A stretch of 64,000 nt of DNA from Motacilla alba alba. Its lineage: Eukaryota > Chordata > Aves > Passeriformes > Motacillidae. Both the position numbers and the translations under genes were made by a program. Shown here one piece after another: positions 39,901 to 46,718 of the stretch. Position 1 is the stretch's first letter, and the number at the start of each line of letters is the position of its first letter. The notes below the pieces were generated by a model, which was given only the letters and a program-made list of their open reading frames with translations, was not told where the DNA came from and did not search any database. Location: contig NC_052027.1 of NCBI RefSeq assembly GCF_015832195.1, positions 16,674,149-16,738,148 on the forward strand, given 5' to 3'.

Positions 39901-40532
39901 CTGAACATAAATGGAACTGCGCCGTTGTTAACAACACTGTCAAAAGCTGAAATGGGGATCAACACACAAGATGCAGCATTGCCTCCTTAGTCAATTTTAA
40001 CCTGGTTTTGTTTCTTTCCAAACAGTCCCCTCTTCATCCTATCCCTGCATCGCCCACCAGTCCACAGTCTGGTCTAGATGGCAGTAACTCCACTTTATCC
40101 GGCAGTGCCAGCAGCGGTGTCTCCTCCTTGAGCGAGAGCAATTTTGGACATTCTTCTGAACCACCTCCTCGCACAGACACCATGGATTCTGTGCCCAGCC
40201 AGGCCTGGAACACTGACGAAGATCTAGAGACGCCCTACCTCCCTGTCAGGTACAGTCTCTCTGAGCCTGATGTCCTGGAGTCGCTCAAATCCCAGCCATG
40301 CCGAAGCCACTCTGCTCCATCCGGAGTCATTCCTCAGGACACCATGGACCCTCCTGCTTTACCCCCCAAACCTTACCACTCCCGGCTGCCAAACATGGAG
40401 AACGAGGAGGGGATGATGATCGAAGATGATGACAAACACCGCCCGTTGCACCGTAAAGTGTCCCAACCGGTGAGTGGTGGAAAGGAAGAGCAGGCCAGGG
40501 TGGCATGGGAGCACGGCATCAGCGAGCAGTAG
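857..40532 (+). CDS. DOCK3: DOCK3 (dedicator of cytokinesis 3), C-terminal half, 26 exons, 5' part outside window
   Basis: This is a DOCK-B family guanine nucleotide exchange factor that activates Rac1 in neurons and links membrane signals to actin and axon growth; it is also known as MOCA. I joined 26 exons with GT-AG borders and continuous phase, giving about 1063 codons. That corresponds to roughly residues 968-2030 of the human protein, known to be about 2030 residues long. In order, the fragment holds the end of the helical region (window residues 1-250), the DHR-2 catalytic domain (about 250-625) and a Ser/Pro-rich tail (about 625-1063) with SH3-binding motifs such as PPALPPKP. The first exon starts with one base of a split codon, so the upstream exons lie before the window. 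No frameshift or premature stop was seen. Identity is near certain, as almost every residue matches my recollection of mammalian DOCK3. Confidence 0.96.
1819..1919 (+). CDS. DOCK3: DOCK3 exon b (window exon 2)
   Basis: Reads VWNSYFSLAVLFINQPSLQL, then ENATPPKRKKILD and two bases of a Lys codon. The acceptor is TCACAG and the donor GATAA|GTAAGG. The ENATPPK stretch is the least conserved part compared with the mammalian sequence I remember. Confidence 0.94.
2195..2253 (+). CDS. DOCK3: DOCK3 exon c (window exon 3)
   Basis: Reads YGDMRVMMAYELFSMWQNL after completing the Lys codon. The acceptor is CTCTCAG and the donor CTGG|GTAAGC. At 59 nt it is short, and it ends with one base of a Gly codon. 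Confidence 0.95.
2254..3630 (+). other. DOCK3: DOCK3 intron
   Basis: A 1.4 kb intron of AT-rich unique sequence. Short ORFs here have no recognisable product. I see no repeat or RNA gene. Confidence 0.7.
3631..3779 (+). CDS. DOCK3: DOCK3 exon d (window exon 4)
   Basis: Reads EHKIHFIPGMIGPFLGVTLV and continues through PQPEVRNIMIPIFHDMMDWE to GNFKQ. The acceptor is TTGTACAG and the donor CAG|GTGAGG. This is the helical/armadillo-like segment before DHR-2. Confidence 0.95.
3780..6019 (+). other. DOCK3: DOCK3 intron with TTA-rich microsatellite and AT-rich block
   Basis: A 2.2 kb intron. A short TTA/ATT microsatellite lies at about 4733-4755. The block 4860-5180 is unusually AT-rich with repeated ATTA/TTAAT cores and no repeat-family signature. 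No exon was recognised. Confidence 0.65.
6020..6105 (+). CDS. DOCK3: DOCK3 exon e (window exon 5)
   Basis: Reads VEAELIDKLDSLVSEGKGDE, then NYRELFSL and two bases of a Leu codon. The acceptor is CCTGCAG and the donor CT|GTAAGC. It flanks the 27-nt microexon. Confidence 0.95.
6106..7914 (+). other. DOCK3: DOCK3 intron
   Basis: A 1.8 kb AT-rich intron with no repeat or RNA gene recognised. Its 3' end carries a pyrimidine-rich stretch followed by TGCTGCC at 7900-7906, just before the microexon acceptor. Confidence 0.65.
7915..7941 (+). CDS. DOCK3: DOCK3 27-nt microexon (window exon 6)
   Basis: Only 27 nt. It completes a Leu codon, then reads TQLFGPYP and supplies two bases of a Ser codon. The acceptor is GAGTAG and the donor CCCAG|GTAAGA. 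The flanking phases match exons e and g both with and without it, so skipping would delete exactly nine residues in frame. The peptide LTQLFGPYPS matches the mammalian protein as I remember it, so this is a real exon. Confidence 0.9.
8064..8159 (+). CDS. DOCK3: DOCK3 exon g (window exon 7)
   Basis: Reads LLEKIEQETWRETGISFVTS, then VTRLMERLLDY and two bases of an Arg codon. The acceptor is AAACAG and the donor ACAG|GTATCT. The intron before it is only 122 nt. The donor begins GTATC but continues TGG, and the acceptor has an ordinary polypyrimidine tract, so I treat it as U2-type. Confidence 0.94.
8160..9832 (+). other. DOCK3: DOCK3 intron with short TA/CA repeat
   Basis: A 1.7 kb intron. A short (TA)n(CA)n run lies at about 8662-8681. 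The rest is unique AT-rich sequence, including a T-rich stretch near 9030-9060. No exon or repeat family was recognised. Confidence 0.65.
9833..9893 (+). CDS. DOCK3: DOCK3 exon h (window exon 8)
   Basis: Completes an Arg codon, then reads DCMKGDETENKKIGCTVNLM. The acceptor is TTCTTAG and the donor ATG|GTAAAG. This is a polar linker just before the DHR-2 domain. Confidence 0.94.
10381..10474 (+). CDS. DOCK3: DOCK3 exon i (window exon 9)
   Basis: Reads NFYKSEINKEEMYIRYIHKL and continues CDMHLQAENYT. The acceptor is TTTCACAG and the donor ACAG|GTGAGA. It leads into the N-terminal helical lobe A of DHR-2. Confidence 0.95.
10475..11147 (+). other. DOCK3: DOCK3 intron
   Basis: A 0.67 kb AT-rich intron. 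Nothing else was recognised. Confidence 0.7.
11148..11296 (+). CDS. DOCK3: DOCK3 exon j, start of DHR-2 lobe A (window exon 10)
   Basis: Reads AAFTLLLYCELLQWEDRPLR, then EFLHYPSQSEWQRKEGLCRK up to FNKGK. The acceptor is CCTACAG and the donor AAG|GTATGC. The position matches the start of the DHR-2 (DOCKER) domain, near human residue 1228. Confidence 0.95.
11297..15923 (+). other. DOCK3: DOCK3 long intron
   Basis: A 4.6 kb intron. An A-run lies at 11441-11455, followed by a short GA run. The 168-codon ORF at 12721-13227 has no family resemblance and ordinary intronic composition. No transposable element or RNA gene was recognised. Confidence 0.65.
15924..16010 (+). CDS. DOCK3: DOCK3 exon k (window exon 11)
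   Basis: Reads SWEFGIPLCRELAIQYESLY and continues DYQSLSWIR. The acceptor is CCCGCAG and the donor CGG|GTAAGT, the strongest donor in the gene here. It belongs to DHR-2 lobe A. Confidence 0.95.
16011..17569 (+). other. DOCK3: DOCK3 intron
   Basis: A 1.56 kb AT-rich intron. A short CA run lies at about 16232-16243. I see nothing else in it. Confidence 0.65.
17570..17674 (+). CDS. DOCK3: DOCK3 exon l (window exon 12)
   Basis: Reads KMEATYYDNIMEQQRLEPEF and continues FRVGFYGRKFPFFLR. The acceptor is TCCACAG and the donor CGG|GTAAGC. The FRVGFYGRKFP core is typical of the start of DHR-2 lobe B in DOCK-A/B proteins. Confidence 0.96.
17675..21501 (+). other. DOCK3: DOCK3 long intron containing a CR1 element
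   Basis: A 3.8 kb intron. It holds one CR1 fragment at about 18653-19050, annotated separately. The block 19400-19650 is AT-rich with TAATTA-like cores and no repeat signature. A 12-bp unit, CAGTATTTGACA, occurs twice at about 21110-21133. No exon was recognised. Confidence 0.65.
18653..19050 (-). mobile_element. CR1 LINE fragment, 5'-truncated
   Basis: On the + strand it begins AGAATCACAGAATCATTTAG, the reverse complement of the avian CR1 3' end with its ATTCTRTG-type repeats. It then runs through conserved CR1 phrases: GGTTGGAAAAGATCT, CTCCAGGGATGGTGACTTCA, CCTGGGCAGCC and CTTGTTCCCTGGGAGC. It is therefore inserted antisense to DOCK3. The upstream part of the element is missing near 19050. 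Any ORFs in it are broken remnants of the LINE ORF2 tail. Confidence 0.9.
21502..21643 (+). CDS. DOCK3: DOCK3 exon m (window exon 13), followed by a U12-like donor
   Basis: Reads NKEYVCRGHDYERLEAFQQR, then MLSEFPQAIAMQHPNHPDDS to CDAQ and one base of a Tyr codon. The acceptor is CTTGCAG. The donor is GTATCCTT, an exact match to the minor-spliceosome 5' splice-site consensus. Part of DHR-2 lobe B. Confidence 0.96.
21644..22335 (+). other. DOCK3: DOCK3 intron, probable U12-type (GT-AG minor spliceosome)
   Basis: The 692-nt intron starts GTATCCTT at 21644-21651. Before the acceptor is TCTTTGAC at 22314-22321, one mismatch from the U12 branch-site core TCCTTRAC. Its branch A lies about 15 nt before the AG, within the tight spacing typical of U12 introns. 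The stretch between the branch and the AG lacks a clear polypyrimidine tract. The intron splits a Tyr codon in phase 1. Confidence 0.75.
22336..22502 (+). CDS. DOCK3: DOCK3 exon n (window exon 14)
   Basis: Completes Tyr, then reads LQIYAVTPIPDNIDVLQMDR, VPDRIKSFYRVNNIRKFRYD and DRPFHKGPKDKENEFK in overlapping order. The acceptor is ACCAG and the donor AAG|GTAGAA. It is a highly conserved DHR-2 lobe B segment. Confidence 0.96.
23038..23124 (+). CDS. DOCK3: DOCK3 exon o (window exon 15)
   Basis: Reads SLWIERTTLTLTHSLPGISR and continues WFEVERREL. The acceptor is CTTGCAG and the donor CTG|GTAACA. It contains the LPGISRWF motif shared by DOCK-A/B DHR-2 domains. Confidence 0.96.
23583..23762 (+). 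CDS. DOCK3: DOCK3 exon p, DHR-2 lobe C with nucleotide-sensor loop (window exon 16)
   Basis: Reads VEVSPLENAIQVVENKNQEL, then RTLISQYQHKQMHGNINLLS and MCLNGVIDAAVNGGIARYQE. The acceptor is TTTCAG and the donor GAG|GTGAGC. SPLENAI is the signature of this family. By family alignment from memory, the Val in DAAVNGG corresponds to the nucleotide-sensor valine of the alpha-10 insert that helps expel GDP, so the fragment looks catalytically competent. Confidence 0.96.
23763..24737 (+). other. DOCK3: DOCK3 intron
   Basis: A 1 kb AT-rich intron in which I recognise nothing else. Confidence 0.7.
24738..24821 (+). CDS. DOCK3: DOCK3 exon q (window exon 17)
   Basis: Reads AFFDKDYITKHPGDAEKITQ and continues LKELMQEQ. 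The acceptor is TCTGCAG. The donor CAG|GTACTG is weaker than its neighbours. If it were skipped as a donor, the frame would stay open for 65 more codons into the intron before stopping at about 25016. Confidence 0.95.
24822..26075 (+). other. DOCK3: DOCK3 intron
   Basis: A 1.25 kb AT-rich intron with no repeat or RNA gene recognised. Confidence 0.7.
26076..26192 (+). CDS. DOCK3: DOCK3 exon r, end of DHR-2 (window exon 18)
   Basis: Reads VHVLGVGLAVHEKFVHPEMR, then PLHKKLIDQFQMMRSSLYH. The acceptor is TTCCAG and the donor CAT|GTAAGC. The VHEKFVHPEMRPLHKKL helix is the C-terminal helix of DHR-2 lobe C. Confidence 0.96.
26607..26728 (+). CDS. DOCK3: DOCK3 exon s, start of Ser/Pro-rich tail (window exon 19)
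   Basis: Reads ELPGLDKLSPACSGSSTPRS, then NVLVSHGPMSPESIKLVHRH and two bases of a Ser codon. The acceptor is CTGCAG and the donor ACAG|GTAACC. The Ser/Thr-Pro sites (STP, MSP, LSP) are possible proline-directed kinase targets; that is inference. Confidence 0.95.
26729..28188 (+). other. DOCK3: DOCK3 intron
   Basis: A 1.5 kb AT-rich intron ending in a T-run and CCAG acceptor. I see no repeat family or RNA gene. Confidence 0.7.
28189..28324 (+). CDS. DOCK3: DOCK3 exon t (window exon 20)
   Basis: Reads PLNMLGSVRHSSSSLSSHTS, then SETGNLVILTDSSVGETAED and MYHMQ. The acceptor is TTCCAG and the donor CAG|GTACAG. It is a serine-rich disordered tail. Confidence 0.95.
28811..28958 (+). CDS. DOCK3: DOCK3 exon u (window exon 21)
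   Basis: Reads LVYPKPRYQGSVTNVSVLSS, then SQASPSTSSLSSTHSAPSQM to SAPSSAR and one base of a Gly codon. The acceptor is CCTGCAG and the donor CGAG|GTAAGC. It is a Ser-rich disordered tail. Confidence 0.95.
28959..34371 (+). other. DOCK3: DOCK3 longest intron in window (5.4 kb)
   Basis: It holds four TGACAG cores at 30185-30224, three of them 10 bp apart. T-rich runs lie near 30810-30830. Two stretches (about 31080-31700 and 33000-33480) are repeat-free and look like possible regulatory elements. No recognised transposable element, exon or RNA gene was found. The ORF at 33160-33471 has no family resemblance. Confidence 0.6.
34372..34490 (+). CDS. DOCK3: DOCK3 exon v (window exon 22)
   Basis: Completes Gly, then reads SPSLPDKYRHSREMMMLLPA, then HRDRPSSAMYPAAIMENGQ. 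The acceptor is TTTACAG and the donor CAG|GTAGCA. It is a tail region with basic and Pro residues. Confidence 0.95.
34491..35410 (+). other. DOCK3: DOCK3 intron
   Basis: A 0.9 kb intron with a long T-run at about 35366-35379 before the acceptor at 35410. I see nothing else. Confidence 0.7.
35411..35498 (+). CDS. DOCK3: DOCK3 exon w (window exon 23)
   Basis: Reads PPNFQRALMQQMIGPCKPCS, then DPNLSVAEK and one base of an Ala codon. The acceptor is TCTTAG and the donor AAAG|GTACTC. The CKPCSDPNLS motif is conserved in DOCK3/DOCK4 tails, as I recall them. Confidence 0.94.
35499..38763 (+). other. DOCK3: DOCK3 intron with poly-A tracts
   Basis: A 3.3 kb intron. A-runs lie at 35966-35979, 36007-36026, 37561-37575 and about 37701-37712. 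The first two are 27 bp apart and could be remnants of retroposed sequence, but I recognise no SINE body. No exon was seen. Confidence 0.6.
36007..36026. repeat. Poly-A tract in DOCK3 intron
   Basis: Twenty uninterrupted A's, with a second 14-nt A-run just upstream at 35966-35979. Confidence 0.95.
38764..38886 (+). CDS. DOCK3: DOCK3 exon x with PPVPPR motif (window exon 24)
   Basis: Reads VPAAPSSWSLDSGSREALPF, then LSAHAGSILAPPVPPRSLPH and one base of Gly. The acceptor is CTTCAG and the donor ATG|GTAAGG. APPVPPRSLP fits a class II SH3-binding PxxPxR motif. Confidence 0.95.
39466..39548 (+). CDS. DOCK3: DOCK3 exon y (window exon 25)
   Basis: Completes Gly, then reads HYSLHFDAFHHQLSDAPPAL and continues PARTLRK. 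The acceptor is TTCTAG and the donor AAG|GTAAGG. PPALPARTLRK is another basic Pro-rich motif. Confidence 0.95.
40026..40532 (+). CDS. DOCK3: DOCK3 terminal coding exon (window exon 26)
   Basis: Encodes 168 residues from SPLHPIPASPTSPQSGLDGS to WEHGISEQ and a TAG stop at 40530-40532. It is rich in Ser and Pro. PPALPPKPYHSRLP near 40350-40390 fits the Crk N-SH3 consensus PxLPxK, and DOCK-B proteins are known to bind Crk. An acidic patch EEGMMIEDDDK follows. The acceptor is AAACAG at 40025. A consensus donor, CCG|GTGAGT, lies inside the exon at 40469/40470, so an alternative C-terminus is possible. I chose the read-through form because it is open to a stop and its peptide resembles mammalian tails. 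Confidence 0.9.
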   Translation, partial: SPLHPIPASPTSPQSGLDGSNSTLSGSASSGVSSLSESNFGHSSEPPPRTDTMDSVPSQAWNTDEDLETPYLPVRYSLSEPDVLESLKSQPCRSHSAPSGVIPQDTMDPPALPPKPYHSRLPNMENEEGMMIEDDDKHRPLHRKVSQPVSGGKEEQARVAWEHGISEQ

Positions 40533-43500
40533 GGACAGCTCCTGGTGCACAGTTGGCATTGGCATTCCAGGTTTGGATCCGACAGAGAGAGAGCGGGACT
40601 CGGAGAACAGCAAACCGATTTTCTACTGCCGCAAGGTTACGTCTGAAGCCCACAAAAGCAATTGGGCCAGCATGGCAGGTTGCTGCTTTCCTTTTTAATT
40701 TCTTTTTACACCTTTCCGTTATGTTTTTTAACTTTCTGTGCAGTGGACAGTTTATTCCTTCTGCAGTTTCTTAACCACATCACACGGCACATGAGCCATA
40801 GAGACTTGCAGAAGCTGAAAAATACAAATTTAAGTGGAGGGGAAAAGGGGGGAATGTGGCAAGTTGATTTTGAACCTGCTTTCCTCCCAGTTCTGAGACG
40901 CACATGAGTAGAAGCAGTTGCACTAGGGACATATTTCTTTGCTGTACAGAATTGAAAGCTCATTGCTGAAATCAGGGATTCTATGAACTGTCAGGCTGGA
41001 AGGTGCATGAGCTGCAGGCAGTGGAAAGATGGCAATTCTAAGAAGAATTTGGCTCTTTTGAGAGCAGGATTGTACATATCTGTGCAGTGATCTCCCTGCA
41101 TTGGTTCATAGGTGCTGAGGCAATCTAAAGCAGTGCTGATGCACTGATCTCCAAGATATCATTTCCAACAAACTCTGCCTCCTTTGTTTTTTATGTACTG
41201 TTTCATTTCTTAAATTTTGCTTTCACTGGCTAAGCCAACCTGCTTTCTCATGGGAATCGTGTTATTCATCTGTGCTACAGAATGAGAGGAGGTTGGTGGC
41301 TACTGGAGCTACAACCTCATTGTAGGCCTTTCCCATGCCCAGCTTTGGGCAGGCTGTTGACACCAGCATTTCTATTCCAGATTAAAACAAAACCAACCAA
41401 ATTGAGTTTCTCATGCCACAAGCTGGTTGATGACCCAACCAGTAAAGAAAAGGTGGCTTAAATGCATCATATCCAACATTCCTTGCCTCAGGGCTGAACA
41501 TCATAATTCTCACCAACTTCCATCACCCAGGAGCTGAGATTCATTCCTGTTCACTCAATATCCTCAGTCCCTCCCAACAACTCACTGCAGCTGGTGTGCA
41601 GAAAGAATCTCCCATCTCTCAGAGCAGACAGAAAACACCAAGACTGGAGCAATGCCTGGTATCAAGTGTACACCCCAAAGTCAGGGACCTTAAAGGCAAC
41701 CTGTAAAGAACAAGTGTTTGTTTCCTCTTTTGCTTCTTTAGAATGTGTAGTAAGAGCTGCTGCTCCTCTCTTCTGGAAGGTTGATTTATTTTTCCTTTTC
41801 TCCTCAGGCAGCAATACACCCTTTCCCCATCCCATATTTTTTATTAAGAAGCTCTAGAAAAGGCTGAAGAACATTCTGGGGGAACCAAGCCACACATAAA
41901 CCAGAACTGTGCAGAGCTGAAGACAGTTCAGGTCTATGAACCCAAAACATGCCTTTTAATCAGTACTTGCACAGTTCAGGAAAAAATTATCTATGGGTAA
42001 TATTGTTCTTTACAAAGAAAATATCTTGGTTCTAAGAAACCTTTTATTCCTGTTTTCATACTTATCAAGAAGTTTTCAATCAAAATAGTATCAAATATTT
42101 AATGGTTTTAGATGAACAAGCCACCTTCCTTTCCCTTGCCATACCCACACACATTTTAGCCTTCCTTATAACCCTCTCAGCTGCAGACTGCAAAGCACAC
42201 TCCGTAGGATGGAAACAGCCCTCCCTCTTTCCTACCACTGAAAAATCGGAAGCACATTCAAGCGAGACCTCCGCCATATAAAATTAGTGCCAGAAACAGG
42301 AACAGCACCCAACTTACATCTTGAATTCTTGCCTAACTGCTCAGTTTCTCCTGCTAAAAACAGCATAAAGAAGCAAAAAAGGATTATTATAAATCTTTTA
42401 CAGGTCACCTTTAGCACTACCTCTAAATACAGTGACTGGGCAGAGTACATGGTTTCTGAACTGGCTAAGGATGGTCTGGCTGTATAAAGTCTGGACTCAG
42501 CAGTTGTATGAAGGGGACTTTAAGAGGATTTGTCTGTTTTCTTTCTCAAGCTCTAAGCCCATGCAAAACTACTAAGTTATGGATTTGTTTCTTAAATGGC
42601 CTATTTGGCTGGAACAAAGTCTCTCTTGCTTCCTCTATTTTGTTACTAACACAGGCTGCTTGTAATCATTAGATCCTTCACAATTTAAACAATGCTAATA
42701 AAATCTGACCTATAGTGGATGTTTCATCTTTAGCAGGAAGGAGAGTTTTCCAATGCTAGGACAGTCTTCAATGTTAACAAACCTGGATCTCTGGTATAGA
42801 AGTAATGTAGGAAAACAACCAATGTTTTCAGTAAAGGTAAGTCAAGGTAGAAAAGGGTGAAATGTTTTCACATTTGCTATCCTCCAATCCCACTGAGACT
42901 CTTCCAGTGAAGTTCTTCAAAGAACTAAGTTTTAATTCCATCTCCCTTGCCCCAGTTTCTTTGTTTTCCTGGCAGCAAGACTAAAAGTAGTAAATGTCAT
43001 GACTTACCGAGCTTCCTTAATGTGAAAAACCAGCAGGTCTTGCAAATAAAACGTTACAGAACCAAGAATGCAATTACCATGGGACTGAGTCCCAGGCAGC
43101 TGGAAAACCTGCCCACCAGATCTCTAATCAGTCTCTGAAAATGTATCATCCTGCTCTGATCAGAGATCTGGTACAACAGCAGACAGTCCATTTGGGGAGT
43201 CTGGCTTTCCTGTGTATTTGCAAGGGTTCGAAGATCAATCGGGTGATGTGTACAAACACCTAATTTATGGCAGGTCCACATAAAGAAGGGTGGAATAAAT
43301 TGCTGAATTTACCAAATTTAAGCCTCTCTGGAGTTAAGTTTCTGTTATTGTTCTGATATCTACCAAGTATTCTGTCTCCCTTTTCAGTGTTTGCCTTCAA
43401 GGGAGCAGAAGATAGAAAGACTATTGTTAAGATTTTGTGAATCTTGGAACTAATATTGCCTGGAACTACTATTTCTCTGTAGGGTGAGGTGTCTTTTAGC

Positions 43501-44515
43501 ATAGTACAACTCCAACGTCAAGCTCAGTCCTGGAGTAGGTGGAAGCAACAGCAGTTGCACTTGCCCAACGGGATTTGAAGATTCCTTGTATAAACCACAC
43601 AACAGGATGTTTTGAACAGGACCTTGACATTCTATACCTAACTCTAATTCAAACCTCAGTGTACTTGCCTTCATTGGGTTTTCTTTGCATAAGAAAATAG
43701 CATGTGCATTCCTGAGAAAATTGGTGGAATTCTGCTATAAATCTCTCCATCGTCAGTGTACCTGCTGGCCCCATCTGAAACAAAATTGAGAAGGAGCTAC
43801 AGTGGTAGAAGAAAAGCAATTAAAACAATTTCTCTGAATCCTATTTTTTTTTCCCCAATAGTTGGGTTGGTTTTGTTGCTGTATGCAAGACTCAGATCCT
43901 TTTTGTTATTTTTCTCTCTTTGGTTTTTAGCTTACTTACCCTTTTTTAGGTAAGGGATATTGCATATCCCTTCTGTGGAGTATCAGCCAAAACTGGGGAG
44001 GCTGGAGAGAGCAAGAGCCTTTGGGAAACAAATTATGTGATATTTAAAATTTCCTCTGGTCATGCTTCTTTGTAAATACCCCATTTGAATGCTGTGTATT
44101 TGTACAGGAAATTGAGCAAAAAATGTATAGATTGTGATGTCTGACTGGTATTCTGCCCTGTAAATGTGTTTTTAACCTCTGGCATTCTGTGCTTATTTAA
44201 AAAAAAAAAAAGGCGAAAACCTCTAACCACTTCTCTTTTGTGTATTCATGTTTAAAATAAAATGAAAACAGCTATCTTATCTATAATGGAAATCAAATTC
44301 AAAAGGAAAAAAATTAATTTGTACAAGTGTCCTAAAGGTACTTCATTGTATATATTGTGATAGCATGTTTCCAGAACCAACAAATAAGTGGTGTGAATTT
44401 TAGATGTAAATATCTGCCGTTTGTTTTGGGTTCCTTTCCCTTACCCATTCACTCGACTGCTGTGATGTGGAATTAAAGATTAATACCTGACATTAAAACA
44501 GTACAGCTGTATGGT
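40533..44515 (+). other. DOCK3: DOCK3 3'UTR (extent inferred)
   Basis: About 4 kb of AT-rich sequence follows the stop with no further coding exon. Four perfect Pumilio elements (TGTANATA) lie at 41071, 44071, 44347 and 44405. Candidate poly(A) signals are AATAAA at 44256-44261 and ATTAAA at 44472-44477 and 44492-44497. A GT-rich stretch follows at about 44505-44530, as expected of a downstream element. The 3' end is inferred from these signals only. Confidence 0.6.
44472..44497 (+). terminator. DOCK3: DOCK3 distal poly(A) signals (ATTAAA x2)
   Basis: Two ATTAAA hexamers 20 bp apart precede a GT-rich stretch. An earlier AATAAA at 44256-44261 could give a shorter form. Confidence 0.5.
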
Positions 44516-45262
44516 CATTGCTGTCCTCGAGGCAGGGCTATCGTCAGGCTGCTCCAAACCTTCACAAGAGACAAGGAAGAGCCCTCACTGCCCACCTTTG
44601 TGTGAATGGGCAAAATGGGGAGCAACCTAAAGGACTTTGTGTGTGGTGAGGGTGAGGGAACGGCTTCCATCTTCGATATTTAATGTCAGCTTCTTGAAGC
44701 CAGCAGCAGGTGCAGCCCCCTCCTGGTCTGGTCAGGTGGAGGGACATGGCACTTGCAGCAGCCCCAGGCACAGTTCCGGGACAATACTTCCAGAGACAAA
44801 GCTCTCCCCAGGACAGCTGTGCAGTGGCTGGGTGCCACTTCCCTATCAGCTGGGGTTAAACCACCACTGTCACACTGCCTAGAAGATTGCTACTCTTTTA
44901 TTGCAACAGTACCTAAATACTGGCCATTTTAACAGAATAGGTGTGATAGAATAGTAGTTAGGACATGTAGGAACACGGGATTTGGGAATTGAGACCTATG
45001 GTGACTTTTAAGGCTCCTAATCTCAAATTTTCTTCCATTACCACTAATAAACCAGGTTATTGTAGAGGAGGCAAAATAACTCATTTAATGTCTCAACAAA
45101 CCAACAAAAAAACTTCTGAAACCTGTCTCAAAAGACACTTAGCAGCAAGTCTGACTCTTCAGGTGGCCCCAGGACGTACGTGGACTGCCAAGGCACCCTT
45201 TGCACACCACATACAAATACTGAGAAGAGAAACTGTAACAAGATACTGAAGTCTGTATCAGT

Positions 45263-45640
45263 CATAGAATCATTCAGGTTGGAAAAGACCTTCAAGATCA
45301 CCAAGTCCAACCTTCAAGCAAATACCACTCAGCCCTCTAAACCATGTTGAGAAGTGCCACATCCACTTGGTTTTTGAACCCTCCCAGGGATGGTGACACC
45401 ACCATTTCCCTGGGCAACCTGTTCCAGGGCTTAACCGTCCTTTCAGTGAAGAAATTTTTCCTAATATCCGATCTGAACCTTCCTTGACACAACTTGAGGC
45501 CATCTCCTCTTGTCACTTGTTCCCTGGGAGAAAAGGCTGACCCACACCTGGCTACAACCTTTCAGGCAGCTGTAGAGAGTGATAAGACCTCCAAGACTGA
45601 GCACCCTGGTACCCTCAGCCACTCCTCCTAGGACTTATGT
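45263..45640 (-). mobile_element. CR1 LINE fragment, 5'-truncated
   Basis: On the + strand it starts CATAGAATCATTCAGGTTGG, the reverse complement of the CR1 3' end. It continues through AAAGACCTTCAAGATCACC, CCCAGGGATGGTGACACCAC and TTGTTCCCTGGGAG. It is antisense to the neighbouring genes. The 5' end fades near 45640. It differs from the intronic copy at 18653, so it is a separate old insertion. Confidence 0.88.
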
Positions 45641-46718
45641 TCCCCACCCTTCACCCTGTCTTCAATCAGACTCTTTGGGACTGTTTCTAAGCCAGGTTAT
45701 TAATCTTAGTCCAGTAAGTATTTTTTTATTCAGACAAAAATTATTTATTAACCAAGCACAGGTAATAAACACTGTGTTTTGGCACAACAAAAGATGTGTG
45801 AAGCCCTCAGCTTTAAACAATAGTTTAAAAATACTCTAGTTCCTGTTAAAACCAACAGAACATTTTTTTTTCAGTGCAAGTCCAATACTTTAAGCTGCCA
45901 CTAGTCAGATTGAAATCTAAATCCCATGTCCAAATACCTCTTCTTATCTAAATAAGAAAACTTCAGCACAGTTTCAAAATATGACTTGTCTGACTCAGTA
46001 TGAATTTCATGACAAAGCTGATAAGAGGAGAAATTAAACCTCTAGCAATGGCTCTAACCTGGCAGATGAAAGATGCAGCCTTCTACACCCTATGCATAAA
46101 TGTGCCTCCATTTCTGGGTGATTCTTAACAAGCCATGGACACAAACACAGACAGTTCACAAGGCAGAGCTCTGAGCTCAGGTGTCTTAAAAGAAGGTTCA
46201 CACACCACTTCTCTCTTTTGATGGACTGCCAAGGCACCACATAAATTAAACCCAAATTTGGAAGAGCAGATCTATTACACTTCATCTTCTATTCAGCATT
46301 CATTCTCAGCAGTACTGTATCACCTTTTCCCCCCTGACAGAACTCGCTTCTTTGTCCTCGCAGCCCAACACGTGAGGCTGAGCCCCTTCATCCCTCCCAC
46401 GGCTGTAAGAGATTTGTGCTCTCAGACGGCAGAGGCAGCACAGCCCCAGCCCCCACAGCTGCCAGGAACAGCCTCTGTTTCCCTGCACTTCCCAAGGACC
46501 CCATCCCCACAGATCCACGGAGCCAAATTAACTCTCCTGCCCGCTTGTGGGAACCCAGGACACTCCTCGGGGTGCCCTGGATGGCCAGAGCCGCTGGCAG
46601 GGGGCTCTGAGACCCTGGCATGCAGCCAAAGACACACGTGGGGTTTCGATCTTAGCCCGTGGAGCAAATTACCAACTCTGTATGAAGAATTACAAGCCCC
46701 ACACACAAGTTTAGATAG

